A DNA stretch of 64,000 bases from Pseudomonadota bacterium (GCA_023423695.1 JAFAFA010000133.1:10018-74017), one strand, 5' to 3'. Positions 53,670 to 63,211 are shown, counted from the first letter of the stretch. Program-made: numbers and translations. The notes: a model not told the origin generated them from the letters alone.

Positions 53670-54530
53670 TCACTCCTCTTCCTCCTCCCAATCATCCTCC
53701 TCCCCCTCCGGCGTCGGCGACACCGGAGGGGCGTTCACCGCCTCGCGTTCCAGCCGCTCGATCTGCTCGGGATGGGTGATCTCGATCAGCGGACCGTTGC
53801 GCAGGGTGATCCAGCCGCGCACGCGCACGCGCCGCCCCTCGAAGGACAGCGGGTCGATGCCGGCGCGGGTGACCTCGCGCATCGCGGCACGGCCGATATG
53901 GACGGTGACGTCGCTGCGCCAGTCGGCACCGAAATCCAGCCAGGCCTCGCCGCCGCTCTTGGAGACGGCCAGCACCACCCCTTCCACCAGCTGGAAGCCG
54001 TCACGGTCGCGGGCGAGTTCGTCGGGATCGCCGACGTCCCGCACGGCATAGACCCGGCTGCGCCACATCCCACGCCCGGCGTTGCGCGCGGCCTCTTCGC
54101 CGGCCAGCAGTTCGGCGGCGTAGGCGCGGGCGTCGGGGCGGGTGTGGACACGGGCCAGCCCGCGGACGACCAGGGCCGATTGCAGCCACAAGCCGTCCTC
54201 CCGCACCAGATGGGCGAGCAGCCGGCCATGGCGGTCGACCGGCGCCGGCCCGTGCAGGGCGACGCGGCGGCCCAGCGCCAGGTCGGACAGCGCCCTGGTC
54301 GCCGCCTCCGCCAGCGGCCAGACGCGGCCGTCGGCGGGACCCGCGCCACGCGGCGGCTTGGCGGCTTCGATCCCCGCCAGCCGGACCCGGCGGCCGTCCT
54401 CCAGCTCCAGCGTGTCGCCGTCCAGCACGGCGGTGACGCGCAACGGCTGCGCCGACGCGGCACCGGCCAGCAGCAGCCAACCCAGCAGCAGAACCGGCAG
54501 GCCCACAAGCGGGAGCGGGACAAGTCGCAT
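53670..54530 (-). CDS. Exported thermonuclease-fold protein (SNase-like)
   Basis: 286 residues from the Met at 54530, which begins a signal peptide (MRLVPLPLVGLPVLLLGWLL, cut near ASA-QPL). The staphylococcal-nuclease-like domain follows, with VTAVLDGDTLELEDGRRVRL and GIEAAKPPRG, then GRRVALHGP and a final LAHLVREDGLWLQ segment. An OB-type extra domain (from about residue 175) and an acidic tail (DDWEEEEE) end the chain. Catalytic Arg/Glu residues are not all obvious, so nuclease activity is uncertain. Divergent from the BepA-like protease gene with 52 bp between starts. Confidence 0.83.
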   Translation of the reverse strand: MRLVPLPLVGLPVLLLGWLLLAGAASAQPLRVTAVLDGDTLELEDGRRVRLAGIEAAKPPRGAGPADGRVWPLAEAATRALSDLALGRRVALHGPAPVDRHGRLLAHLVREDGLWLQSALVVRGLARVHTRPDARAYAAELLAGEEAARNAGRGMWRSRVYAVRDVGDPDELARDRDGFQLVEGVVLAVSKSGGEAWLDFGADWRSDVTVHIGRAAMREVTRAGIDPLSFEGRRVRVRGWITLRNGPLIEITHPEQIERLEREAVNAPPVSPTPEGEEDDWEEEEE

Positions 54531-54582
54531 GGAGATCGCCGTCTTTGCGGAACAACCGCCGCCGGGCGGGGTTTTGACCGGT

Positions 54583-56058
54583 ATGCCGATCCACGCCCCC
54601 TTCCGCAAGCCGTTCCGTGCCGTGCTGGCAGCCCTCTGTCTGGCCGTCGCGGCGCCTGCCCTGACGGCCCCCGTCCCGGCAACGGCCGGGCTGCTGGACA
54701 ATGTTCTGTCCGGCGGCGACGAGTCGGCGCTTGGCGCGCAGGAGCATCCCAAGATTCTGGCCCAATTCGGCGGGGCGGTGAAGGATCCGCGGCTGCAGGG
54801 CTATGTCGAGCAGCTGGGCCGCAAGCTGGCCTCCACCACGGCGCGGGCGCGCGATCCCTGGACCTTCACCGTGCTGGACAGCGACGTGGTCAACGCCTTC
54901 GCCGTACCCGGCGGCTATGTCTACGTCACCCGCGGCCTGCTGGCCCTGGCGAAGGACGAAGCGGAGGTGGCGGGCGTGCTGGCGCACGAGATCGGCCACA
55001 TCACCGCCCGGCATTCGGCGCAGCGCCAGACCCGGCAGACCATCGCCGGCATCCTGGCCGCCGGGGTCGGGCTGGTGTTCGGCAACGACACGCTGGCGCA
55101 GCTTGCCGGGCTGGGCGGCACCGCGGTGGTCGCCAGCTATTCGCGCGAACAGGAGTTGGAGTCCGACCAGCTCGGTGTCGAGACGTTGCGCCGCGCCGGC
55201 TACGATCCCTTCGCCATGGCGACCTTCCTGGAGACCCTGCGCCGCGACAGCCAGTATGAGGGCCTGCGCGCCGGCAACAAGGGCGAGGGCGGCTTCGACT
55301 TCTTCGCCAGCCATCCGGCAACCGAGGAACGCGTGCAACGCGCCGCCGAGCTCGCCCGCGCCATTCCGCCGGGCGGCGCCCGTCCGCGCGATCCTTACCT
55401 GGCGGCGATCGACGGCATGGTCTATGGCGACAGCCCGGAGAACGGCTATGTCCGCGACCGGACCTTCGCCCACCCGCAGCTGGGCGTGGCCTTCACCGTG
55501 CCGAAGGGCTATTCCCTGCTGAACGGGGCGGAACAGGTGATCGCCAAGGGACCGAACGGCGCCGCCATGGCCTTCGACGGCGGATCGGCTGCCGGCGTGT
55601 CCGACCCGGCATCCTTCCTGACCGGGGTGTGGGGAAAAGGGGCGAACCTGTCCAACCTCCAGCGCATCACCATCGGCGGCATGCCGGCCGCCACCGCCAC
55701 AACCCGCGGCGAGGCGGAGGGCGAAAGCGCTGACATCCGGCTGGTCGCGATCCGTATGCCGGACGGTCGGATGTACCGCTTCACATTTCTGGCGCCCGCG
55801 GGATCGCTGGCTCGTTTCGATGCCGATTTCCAGGCGACGGCCAACAGCTTCCATCCGTTGACCGCGCAGGAGGCCGCCCGCTACCGCCCGCGCCGCGTCC
55901 AGGTGGCGACGGTGCAGCCCGGCGACAGCGTCGCCGGCTTCGTCCGCCGCATGCCGCAGGAGCCTTACGCCGAGGAATTGTTCCGGATCATCAACGACCT
56001 GCCCCCCGGAACGCCGCTGCAGCCGGGACAGCGGGTTAAGGTGATCGTCGGCGAATAG
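54583..56058 (+). CDS. M48-family periplasmic metalloprotease, BepA-like, with C-terminal extension
   Basis: 491 residues. The N-terminus has a signal peptide (about residues 1-35). The zinc site HEIGH in VLAHEIGHITARHSAQ is complete, with the third ligand in EQELESDQLGVE. The catalytic part is similar to E. coli BepA, which assists or degrades outer-membrane proteins. Instead of the BepA TPR region, the C-terminal half (from about residue 300) is a mixed domain with LGVAFTVPKGYSL, ending in a LysM-like segment (VQPGDSVAGFVRRM ... PGQRVKVI) that suggests peptidoglycan contact. This LysM resemblance is my reading. Confidence 0.88.
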   Translation: MPIHAPFRKPFRAVLAALCLAVAAPALTAPVPATAGLLDNVLSGGDESALGAQEHPKILAQFGGAVKDPRLQGYVEQLGRKLASTTARARDPWTFTVLDSDVVNAFAVPGGYVYVTRGLLALAKDEAEVAGVLAHEIGHITARHSAQRQTRQTIAGILAAGVGLVFGNDTLAQLAGLGGTAVVASYSREQELESDQLGVETLRRAGYDPFAMATFLETLRRDSQYEGLRAGNKGEGGFDFFASHPATEERVQRAAELARAIPPGGARPRDPYLAAIDGMVYGDSPENGYVRDRTFAHPQLGVAFTVPKGYSLLNGAEQVIAKGPNGAAMAFDGGSAAGVSDPASFLTGVWGKGANLSNLQRITIGGMPAATATTRGEAEGESADIRLVAIRMPDGRMYRFTFLAPAGSLARFDADFQATANSFHPLTAQEAARYRPRRVQVATVQPGDSVAGFVRRMPQEPYAEELFRIINDLPPGTPLQPGQRVKVIVGE

Positions 56059-56164
56059 GGGCGGATAAGGATGCCCGCGACCATCAGCTTGGCCGCATGA
56101 AATCCGCGTAAGGATACAGCCCGGCGGGTTGCTCCGGGACGTACGGGCAGGTAGGCTGCGGCGC

Positions 56165-58201
56165 ATGCCCGACAGCCCCTCAGCACGCGTACAGTTGCCT
56201 CTGCCCGCTCCGGCGCCGGCCGCGAAACCGGCCGGGCAGGCGGGGACCAAGGCGCGGGCGAAGCTGGCGCCCGAGCCAGCCAGACGGCGACGGCTGAGGC
56301 TGCCGATCGCCGCGGTTCTCGTCGCGGGGTTCGGATCGCTCATGCTGGCGGCGGTCGCCAGCGTGCTGGTCCTCGGGCTGGTCAGCGCCAGCACCAACAC
56401 CTTCGCCCTGCTGAACGACAAGGCCGATCTGGCGCTGGCGGGGGTGGAGGTGCGGGTGCGCCACCAACTCGACCCCGCACGGGAGATGGCGCGCTTCGTC
56501 GCCGGGCTGGTCGAGCGCGGCGACCTGCAGGCGGCCGACGGCACGGCGATGACCGACACGCTGCGCGGCGCGCTGGCCGGCGCGCCGGACGTGACCGGGC
56601 TGGCCTTCATCCGCCCGGACCTTACTGGGGTGCGCGTTGGCCGGCTGAACGGCGGGCTGACGGCCGAACCCTTCGACCTGCAGGGCGGGAGCGACACCCC
56701 GCCGGAAATCCTGGACGGCCCCAACCGCAGCGCCGCCACCTGGGCCGACCCGCGCTGGCTGAAGGAGGCGCAGAACAGCTTCCTCACCCTGTACCAGCCG
56801 GTGCGGCGTGACGGCCGCTATCTGGGGCAGGTGGCCGTCGGCGTGTCGCTGGGCGACCTGTCGCGCTTCCTGTCGGTGCTGTATGTGGAGCAGGGGCTGA
56901 ACGCCTTCGTGCTGTACGACCACAGCCATGTGCTGGCCCATCCGGCGCTGGTCGGCCGCAGCTTCGACTTTTCCGGCAAGCTCGACGGGCCGCCGCTGCC
57001 GCGGATCGATCAGGTGGACGACCCGGCGCTGGCGGCGCTGTGGACCAGCGGCGTCCCGGTCCAGTCGCTGAAGAAGCGAGTCGAGGCGCGCGGCGTACGC
57101 GTGCTGGGCAGCGACTACATGTTCCTGACCCGCAGCATGGCGGGATACGGCCAGCAGGACTGGATCATCGGCATCGGCTATCGCGACGGCGAGATGGGCG
57201 TCGAGATCCGGCGGCTCTATATCACCGGCGCCGTGGGGCTAGCCATCCTGCTGGTATCGGTCGGGGTGGCGCTGCTGGTCGGCCGGCGGATCAGCCGGCA
57301 GGTCGCCCGGCTGGCCGAGGCCGCCGACCGCGTCCGCGCCTTCGAATTCCGCACCATCGCCGACCTGCCGGATTCCCGCCTGCGCGAGATGGCGCGTGCC
57401 GCCACCGCCTTCAACGCGATGGTCGCCGGTCTGCGCTGGTTCGAGACCTATGTGCCGAAGGCACTGGTCCTGCGGCTGATGCGCCAGCGCGAGACCGAGG
57501 GCGGGCTCGACTCCGTCCAGCGCGAGGTGACAGTGATGTTCACGGATATCCGCGGCTTCTCCCGCATGGCCGAGCATATGGCCGCCGCCGACACCGCCAC
57601 CCTGCTGAACGAGCATTTCACCCTGCTCGCCGCCTGTATCGAGGCGGAAGGCGGCACGGTGGACAAGTTCATCGGCGATTCCCTGATGGCCTTCTGGGGA
57701 GCGCCGGAGGCGCAGGAGGACCATGCCGTCCGCGCGCTGCGCGCCGCCCTTGCCATCCATCACGCGATCCGCGCCGACAACCGCCGCCGCGTCGCCGCTG
57801 GACAGGTACCAATCCATGTCCGCGTCGGCCTGCACAGCGGCCCGGTGGTGGTTGGCAACATCGGCTCCGACAGCCGGATCAACTACACCATCGTCGGCGA
57901 CACGGTGAACGTTGCCGCGCGCATCGAGGAACTGTCGGGCGGTCTCCAGGGCGAGGCCGAGGTGATCGTGCTGACCAGCGGCGTCACCGCCGCCAAGGGC
58001 AAGGACGCCGTACCGCTGGTCCGCCAGGGTGGCCGGTCGCTGCGCGGCCGCACCGGCATGACCGAACTCTGGCGTCTGGTGCTGGAGGAGGAAAAGAAGG
58101 AGACGGCGAAGGCGGCGGCGCCGACTGGCGCGGCAGCGGCCCCCTCCCCTGAGGAAAAAGAAAGCGTCAAGCCGGAATTCGTAGGTAAGGATACGCTCTG
58201 A
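56165..58201 (+). CDS. Membrane-bound class III adenylate/guanylate cyclase
   Basis: 678 residues. A basic cytoplasmic N-terminus is followed by a membrane helix (about 47-73), a Cache-like periplasmic sensor region, a second helix (about 353-375) and HAMP (RRISRQVARLAEAADRV). The catalytic domain starts near 455: VTVMFTDIRGFSRMAEHM has the first metal Asp, and GGTVDKFIGDSLMAFWGAPE holds the second. The purine-specifying region reads RVGLHSGPVVVGNIGS and NYTIVGDTVNVAARIE. Nucleotide preference (ATP or GTP) cannot be decided by eye. The C-terminus is low-complexity Ala/Glu/Lys. Confidence 0.9.
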   Translation: MPDSPSARVQLPLPAPAPAAKPAGQAGTKARAKLAPEPARRRRLRLPIAAVLVAGFGSLMLAAVASVLVLGLVSASTNTFALLNDKADLALAGVEVRVRHQLDPAREMARFVAGLVERGDLQAADGTAMTDTLRGALAGAPDVTGLAFIRPDLTGVRVGRLNGGLTAEPFDLQGGSDTPPEILDGPNRSAATWADPRWLKEAQNSFLTLYQPVRRDGRYLGQVAVGVSLGDLSRFLSVLYVEQGLNAFVLYDHSHVLAHPALVGRSFDFSGKLDGPPLPRIDQVDDPALAALWTSGVPVQSLKKRVEARGVRVLGSDYMFLTRSMAGYGQQDWIIGIGYRDGEMGVEIRRLYITGAVGLAILLVSVGVALLVGRRISRQVARLAEAADRVRAFEFRTIADLPDSRLREMARAATAFNAMVAGLRWFETYVPKALVLRLMRQRETEGGLDSVQREVTVMFTDIRGFSRMAEHMAAADTATLLNEHFTLLAACIEAEGGTVDKFIGDSLMAFWGAPEAQEDHAVRALRAALAIHHAIRADNRRRVAAGQVPIHVRVGLHSGPVVVGNIGSDSRINYTIVGDTVNVAARIEELSGGLQGEAEVIVLTSGVTAAKGKDAVPLVRQGGRSLRGRTGMTELWRLVLEEEKKETAKAAAPTGAAAAPSPEEKESVKPEFVGKDTL

Positions 58202-58211
58202 GCTGAGCCGG

Positions 58212-58246
58212 TGTTTCCAGCCAAGTCATTGACAAAGCTGGAAACA
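58212..58246. terminator. Inverted repeat between convergent cyclase and cobT genes
   Basis: TGTTTCCAGC and GCTGGAAACA are perfect inverse copies separated by 15 nt. They lie between the convergent stops and could terminate both genes, although neither arm is followed by a clear T-run. Confidence 0.5.
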
Positions 58247-58266
58247 TCCCCGACCGCATCCTTACC

Positions 58267-60138
58267 TCAACGCCAGCCGCGCCGGCCGCCGCGGCGGTCA
58301 TCCTCGTCGAACAGTTCGGCCAGCTTGTTCATCATCGTTCCGCCCAACTGCTCCGCATCGACGATGGTCACGGCGCGGCGGTAGTAGCGGGTCACGTCGT
58401 GGCCGATGCCGATCGCCACCAGTTCCACCGGCGACCGGGTCTCGATCTGCTCGATGGTCTGGCGCAGGTGACGTTCCAGATAGTTGCCGGCATTCACCGA
58501 CAGGGTGGAGTCGTCCACCGGCGCACCGTCGGAGATCACCATCAGGATGCGGCGCTGTTCCGGCCGGCCGAGCAGCCGGTTGTGCGCCCATTGCAGCGCC
58601 TCGCCGTCGATGTTCTCCTTCAGGATACCTTCGCGCAGCATCAGGCCCAGATTCTTGCGGGCACGGCGCCACGGCATGTCGGCGGCCTTGTAGACGATGT
58701 GACGGAGGTCGTTCAGCCGGCCGGGATGCGGCGGCTTGCCGGCGGCGACCCAGGCCTCGCGCGCCTGCCCACCCTTCCAGGCGCGGGTGGTGAAGCCCAG
58801 CACCTCCACCTTCACGGCACAGCGTTCCAGCGTGCGGGCGAGGATGTCGGCGCTCATCGCGGCGATGGAGATCGGCCGGCCGCGCATGGACCCGGAATTG
58901 TCGATCAGCAGCGACACCACCGTGTCGCGGAAATCCATCTCCTTCTCCGCCTTGAAGGAGAGCGGCAGGACGGGGTTGGCGACGACGCGGGCCAAACGGG
59001 CGGCGTCGAGGATGCCTTCCTCCAGGTCGAAGTTCCAGGAGCGCTGCTGCTTGGCCATCAGCCGGCGCTGCAGCCGGTTCGCCAGCTTGGAGATCACGCC
59101 CTGCAGATGCTGCAGCTGCTGGTCCAGCAGGTGGCGCAGCCGCTCCAGCTCCGCCGGATCGCAGAGGTCGGCGGCGTCGACCACCTCGTCGTACTGGGTG
59201 GTGAAGGCCTTGTAGGCGTTGGGATCGGGCTCGTTGCGGCGGTTGAGGTCGTTGCGCCAGGGCTGGCCGGGGCCGGCGGGCTCCTCCGCCCCCTCGCCCT
59301 CGCCCATCTCCATGTCGCCTTCCTCGCCGGCACCCTCCTCGGCGCTCTCGCCGGCCTCCGAGGAGTCCTGCATCTCCGACGAGGCCATGGATTCGGAGTC
59401 GGACTGGTCCTCGTCCTGGCCGCGGCTCTGGCCGCTCTCGGGCGAATTCTCATCCTCGGAGGACTGGGTCTGCTGGTCCTCCTCCTCTTCCTGGTCGGCT
59501 TCCTGACCGACTTCCATGTCGAGGTCGGCCAGCAGGCGGCGGACGGCCTTGGCGTAGGCCTCCTGGTCGCCGGCATAATTCGCCAGCCCCTTCATGTCGC
59601 GTCCCAGCCGCTCCTCGATCCAGGGGCGCCAGAGGTCGACCGCATGGGCGGCGGCGGGCGGCGGCGCGGCGCCGGTCATCGCCTCGCGCGCCATCAGCCG
59701 CAGTGCCTCGGACAGCGGCACCTGCCCGCGATCCTCGACGCGGTCGAGGCCCTGGCGGGTATAGCGGTCGTCCAGCGCCGCTTCCAGGTTATGGGCGACG
59801 CCGGCCATGTCGCGGCTGCCCAACGCCTCGCAGCGGGCCTGCTCCAGCGCGTCGTAGGCCTGTCGCGCCGCGTCGCCCAGCGGCATGCGGTGGGCGTGCA
59901 CCGTGGCGTCGTGATAGCGCAGCCGCAGTGCCACGGCATCGGCCGCCCCGCGCAGCTTGGCGACCTCGACCGGGTTGAGGTCGCGCGCCGGCAGCGGCAC
60001 CCGCACCCGCTGGCCCGACAGCCCCGGCGGATCGGACGAAAAGCCCACCTGCACCTCCGCCCGCCGGGACATGGCGCGCACCGTTGCGGTGGTGGACCGC
60101 TTGAAGGCCTCGACGGGGGAGTCGTTCTGGGTGGTCAT
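58267..60138 (-). CDS. cobT: Aerobic cobaltochelatase subunit CobT
   Basis: CobT joins CobS and CobN in the ATP-dependent chelatase that inserts cobalt into hydrogenobyrinic acid diamide in aerobic B12 synthesis. 623 residues. The middle (about 211-288) is very acidic, as in all CobT proteins. The C-terminal von Willebrand A domain has the MIDAS motif DNSGS at 413-417, and further metal-ion residues in ISDGAPVDDSTL. cobS lies 199 bp upstream on the same strand. CobN is not in the window. Confidence 0.95.
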   Translation of the reverse strand: MTTQNDSPVEAFKRSTTATVRAMSRRAEVQVGFSSDPPGLSGQRVRVPLPARDLNPVEVAKLRGAADAVALRLRYHDATVHAHRMPLGDAARQAYDALEQARCEALGSRDMAGVAHNLEAALDDRYTRQGLDRVEDRGQVPLSEALRLMAREAMTGAAPPPAAAHAVDLWRPWIEERLGRDMKGLANYAGDQEAYAKAVRRLLADLDMEVGQEADQEEEEDQQTQSSEDENSPESGQSRGQDEDQSDSESMASSEMQDSSEAGESAEEGAGEEGDMEMGEGEGAEEPAGPGQPWRNDLNRRNEPDPNAYKAFTTQYDEVVDAADLCDPAELERLRHLLDQQLQHLQGVISKLANRLQRRLMAKQQRSWNFDLEEGILDAARLARVVANPVLPLSFKAEKEMDFRDTVVSLLIDNSGSMRGRPISIAAMSADILARTLERCAVKVEVLGFTTRAWKGGQAREAWVAAGKPPHPGRLNDLRHIVYKAADMPWRRARKNLGLMLREGILKENIDGEALQWAHNRLLGRPEQRRILMVISDGAPVDDSTLSVNAGNYLERHLRQTIEQIETRSPVELVAIGIGHDVTRYYRRAVTIVDAEQLGGTMMNKLAELFDEDDRRGGRRGWR

Positions 60139-60337
60139 CGCGGGGCGTCTTTGTTCTTGGGAAAGTTAAGGCGCGGTTGGCAAGTCGGGGCACGCGGCTG
60201 GGCATGGCTCTTACGGACATGCCGGGACGTGAACCGCTGGTGTAAGCTCTTGCCCGGAAATGCCGTCCGTCCCGATCCGTGTGAATCCTCGTATGCCGCG
60301 CCCCGGCTTCACCGAAGACGGGGCGCGCTACGGACCC

Positions 60338-61342
60338 TCACACGAGGTTCGCCTGGACCCCCGTCTCCGGCAGTTCGACGCCGAAGCAGCGCTGGTAGTA
60401 TTCGGCCACCGTCGGCCGCTCCACCTCGTCGCACTTGTTGAGGAAGGTGATGCGGAAGGCGAAGGCGACGTCGTTGAAGATCTTCGCGTTCTCGGCCCAG
60501 GTGATGACCGTGCGCGGGCTCATGACGGTGGAGATGTCGCCGTTGATGAAGCCGGCGCGGGTCAGGTCGGCCAGACGCACCATCGACGCCACCGTGTCGC
60601 GGCCCTTGGCGTCGTCATAGGACGCGACCTTGGCCTGGACGATCTTCATCTCGGCGTCGACCGGCAGGTAGTTCAGGGTCGCCACGATGTTCCAGCGGTC
60701 CATCTGGCCCTGGTTGATCTGCTGCGTGCCGTGATACAGGCCGGTGGTGTCGCCCAGGCCGACGGTGTTCGCGGTGGCGAACAGGCGGAAGGCCGGATGC
60801 GGGCGGATGACGCGGTTCTGGTCGAGCAGCGTCAGCTTGCCTTCCACCTCCAGCACGCGCTGGATCACGAACATCACGTCGGGACGGCCGGCGTCATACT
60901 CGTCGAACACCAGGGCGCAGGCATGCTGCAGGGCCCAGGGCAGGATGCCCTCGCGGTATTCGGTGACCTGCACGCCGTCGCGCAGCACGATGGCGTCCTT
61001 GCCCATCAGGTCGATGCGGCTGATGTGGCTGTCCAGGTTGACGCGGATGCAGGGCCAGTTGAGGCGCGCCGCCACCTGTTCGATGTGGGTCGACTTGCCG
61101 GTGCCGTGATAGCCCTGGACCATCACGCGGCGGTTGTAGGCGAAGCCGGCGAGGATGGCCAGAGTCGTGTCCCGATCAAAGCGGTAGGCGCTGTCGAGGT
61201 CGGGCACATGCTCCGAGCGCTGGCTGAAGGCCGGCACCTGCATGTCGCTGTCGATGCCGAAGACCTCGCGCACCGAGACCGTCGTGTCGGGCTTGTGGTC
61301 GAACAGGGCCGAGCTGGCCTGGGTCGCTCCTTGGGAAGCCAT
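60338..61342 (-). CDS. cobS: Aerobic cobaltochelatase subunit CobS
   Basis: AAA+ ATPase that, with CobT, forms the ring powering CobN. 334 residues. Walker A GYHGTGKS is at 77-84, Walker B ALVFDEYD at 143-150, and the sensor segment FRLFATANTVGLGD follows. It starts 74 bp after the stop of the J-domain gene, with cobT downstream. No cobalamin riboswitch was seen upstream. Confidence 0.96.
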   Translation of the reverse strand: MASQGATQASSALFDHKPDTTVSVREVFGIDSDMQVPAFSQRSEHVPDLDSAYRFDRDTTLAILAGFAYNRRVMVQGYHGTGKSTHIEQVAARLNWPCIRVNLDSHISRIDLMGKDAIVLRDGVQVTEYREGILPWALQHACALVFDEYDAGRPDVMFVIQRVLEVEGKLTLLDQNRVIRPHPAFRLFATANTVGLGDTTGLYHGTQQINQGQMDRWNIVATLNYLPVDAEMKIVQAKVASYDDAKGRDTVASMVRLADLTRAGFINGDISTVMSPRTVITWAENAKIFNDVAFAFRITFLNKCDEVERPTVAEYYQRCFGVELPETGVQANLV

Positions 61343-61416
61343 GGGTGGTTTCTTACGTTCCAGCGAGTGTCGGTTGTCCAGCGGCCGCGGGATTGACCCG
61401 GCCCGCCAACGGGGGT

Positions 61417-62001
61417 TCAGGCAGCATAACAGGCTTTCAGCGTATTGTAGGCCTGATTGATTTCTTTCAGGCGTTCTTCCGCAGCCTTGTCGCCGCCGTT
61501 GGCATCGGGATGATGCTTTTTCGCAAGCTCCCGATAGCGTGCCTTGATCCGTGCGAAGTCCACCGGCGGAGTCAGTTCAAGGACCGCCAGCGCCTTTTCC
61601 TCTTCGGTGCGGGCGTGGTGGCGCCGGTGCGCCTTTTCCTCGTTCTTCGTCTTGCCGGTATCCTGGCCGAATTCGAAACTGAAGCCGTTGACCACGCGGT
61701 CGCGGATGAAGCGCTCCTGCGTCGCCCATTTGCCGAGCGGCCAGCTCGGCCGCTGCCAGGTCGTGTCCTGCCGCACCTCCGCCTCGATCTGGTCGGTGGA
61801 CATGCCGGCGTAATAGTCCCAGGCCCGGTTGTACTCCCGGACATGCTCCAGGCAGAACCACCAGTACTCGTTGAGACTGCTGCGGCTTTTCGGCGCACGG
61901 TATTCGCCCGCTGCGACGCACTCGGGGTGGTCGCACACACGGGTGGCCGCACGCGGGGCGGCGTAGCTGTCGTAACTGGAGCGGGCGCGGTTCCTGGTCA
62001 T
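61417..62001 (-). CDS. J-domain (DnaJ-like) protein with N-terminal cysteine segment
   Basis: 194 residues from the Met at 62001. The N-terminal third has a CDHPECVAAGEYRAPKS segment and a later WWFCLEHVREYN, which could form a zinc site. The J-domain is at the C-terminus: LELTPPVDFARIKARYRELAKKHHPD with the HPD motif, then EERLKEINQAYNTLKACY. The layout differs from DnaJ (J-domain at the end, no Gly/Phe region), so it is a specialised Hsp70 co-chaperone. It lies beside cobS and divergent from bolA, an arrangement common in alphaproteobacteria. Confidence 0.9.
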   Translation of the reverse strand: MTRNRARSSYDSYAAPRAATRVCDHPECVAAGEYRAPKSRSSLNEYWWFCLEHVREYNRAWDYYAGMSTDQIEAEVRQDTTWQRPSWPLGKWATQERFIRDRVVNGFSFEFGQDTGKTKNEEKAHRRHHARTEEEKALAVLELTPPVDFARIKARYRELAKKHHPDANGGDKAAEERLKEINQAYNTLKACYAA

Positions 62002-62204
62002 CGGGCAAGTATGGGAAGAGCCGATGCCTCTGGCAAGCATGCCGAATCAGGCTTCCGTCATCCGCAACGCGCGGGTCGCGGCGCTTGACAGACGACGAAT
62101 CGCACCCTCTCCTTTCTCTGCTTTCCGATGCGGATCGCCGGGAGAGCCGCTCCTCCGGCCGCCGCCCTTACCACCGCTCATGCGAGAGAAACCGGGACCC
62201 CGCC

Positions 62205-62480
62205 ATGGAATATGCCACCCGCATCCGCGAGAAGCTGACCGCCGGACTGGCGCCGGATCGTCTGGAGGTGGTCGACGATTCCGCCCGGCACGCCGGCCAT
62301 GCCGGTGCGGATGCCGCGGGCGAGACCCATTTCCACGTGACCGTCGTCTCCGCCGCCTTCGCCGGCAAGTCGCGGGTGGAGCGCCAGCGCATGGTCTATG
62401 CCCTGCTGGCCGACGAACTGCGCGAGCGGGTGCACGCACTGGGCCTGACCACCCACGCCCCCGGCGAAGCCGGAGCCTGA
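62205..62480 (+). CDS. bolA: BolA-family protein
   Basis: 91 residues from the ATG at 62205. The BolA fold shows IREKLTAGLAPDRLEVVDDS, then HFHVTVVSAAFAGKSRVERQRMVYALLADEL, with the conserved FHV and RVERQR patches. The His residues before FHV fit iron-sulfur glutaredoxin partnership, known for the family. Divergent from the J-domain gene by 203 bp. Confidence 0.94.
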   Translation: MEYATRIREKLTAGLAPDRLEVVDDSARHAGHAGADAAGETHFHVTVVSAAFAGKSRVERQRMVYALLADELRERVHALGLTTHAPGEAGA

Positions 62481-62566
62481 CCGCAGCTTCGCCCGCTCCC
62501 CGTCAACACTCGCTTGCCGCCCCTCAAGTAACACGCGGTTGAGGGGCTGAAACAGCATACATATGG

Positions 62567-62666
62567 ATGCAACCAGGAGTCGTTTTTAGAAAATGTTGTA
62601 AGAATGGAAGGCGCGTGTGTGGTTGCAATTCCCGCTGCGTTTAGTAAAGTGCGATATATGCAACCA
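62567..62666 (+). promoter_or_regulatory. Promoter with three WTGCAACCA operator-like motifs upstream of RHH regulator
   Basis: The 9-mer (A/T)TGCAACCA occurs at 62567-62575 and 62658-62666 as ATGCAACCA on the plus strand, and at 62620-62628 on the minus strand as TTGCAACCA. A promoter TTGCAA (62623-62628), 16 bp, TAAAGT (62645-62650) lies among them: the middle motif overlaps the -35 and the last sits just after the -10. The nearest start codon is that of a ribbon-helix-helix protein at 62732, so autoregulation is likely. Confidence 0.6.
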
Positions 62667-62731
62667 TTTATCGCGCCGTGGCGGACACAAACTTCGCATG
62701 TCCGCCGGCGGCTTCGTGGAAGGGGCTGCGG

Positions 62732-63211
62732 ATGGCGAAGCGTGGGCCGAAGAAAAAGCGGATGAACACCCCACAGGCGGGGGTGGAACCGTTGAGAAGC
62801 CAGAACATCATGATCGGCGGACATCGCACGAGCATGCGGCTGGAACCGTCGATGTGGGATGCTCTTGAGGATATCGGCCGTCGGGAAGGACTGACCGTCA
62901 ATCGTCTCTGCACGCAGATCAAGGAACGGATCGAGGAGCAGGCCCGCCGCCGCGGCATCAACCCCGAGGAGGCGGACGTCACCCTGACCTCCGCGGTGCG
63001 TGTCTTCATCGCATCCTATTACCGCCGCGCCTGCACGGAGGATGGTCATGTGCGCGCCGGCCACGGCGGCAGCGATCCGTTTGTCGGCACGCCTTTCGAA
63101 CTGCCGGCTCTCGGTGATGTCGATGGCGGCCACTCCGCGGTCGCGGCGGGCGGCAGCTTTCCCACTCCCGGCGGCCAATCCGCGTCGCCGGGCACCCAAC
63201 TGGAGGCATAA
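62732..63211 (+). CDS. Ribbon-helix-helix DNA-binding protein
   Basis: 159 residues from the ATG at 62732, with GAAGGGG upstream. A basic N-terminus (MAKRGPKKKRM) is followed by a ribbon-helix-helix fold: SQNIMIGGHRTSMRLEPSMWDALEDIG, with the beta strand in TSMRLE, then a helix and TVNRLCTQIKERIEEQARRR. RHH proteins bind DNA as dimers through the beta ribbon. The C-terminal 45 residues are Gly/Pro/Ser-rich. The promoter holds three similar motifs. No toxin gene is next to it, so it is not a simple antitoxin. Confidence 0.88.
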   Translation: MAKRGPKKKRMNTPQAGVEPLRSQNIMIGGHRTSMRLEPSMWDALEDIGRREGLTVNRLCTQIKERIEEQARRRGINPEEADVTLTSAVRVFIASYYRRACTEDGHVRAGHGGSDPFVGTPFELPALGDVDGGHSAVAAGGSFPTPGGQSASPGTQLEA

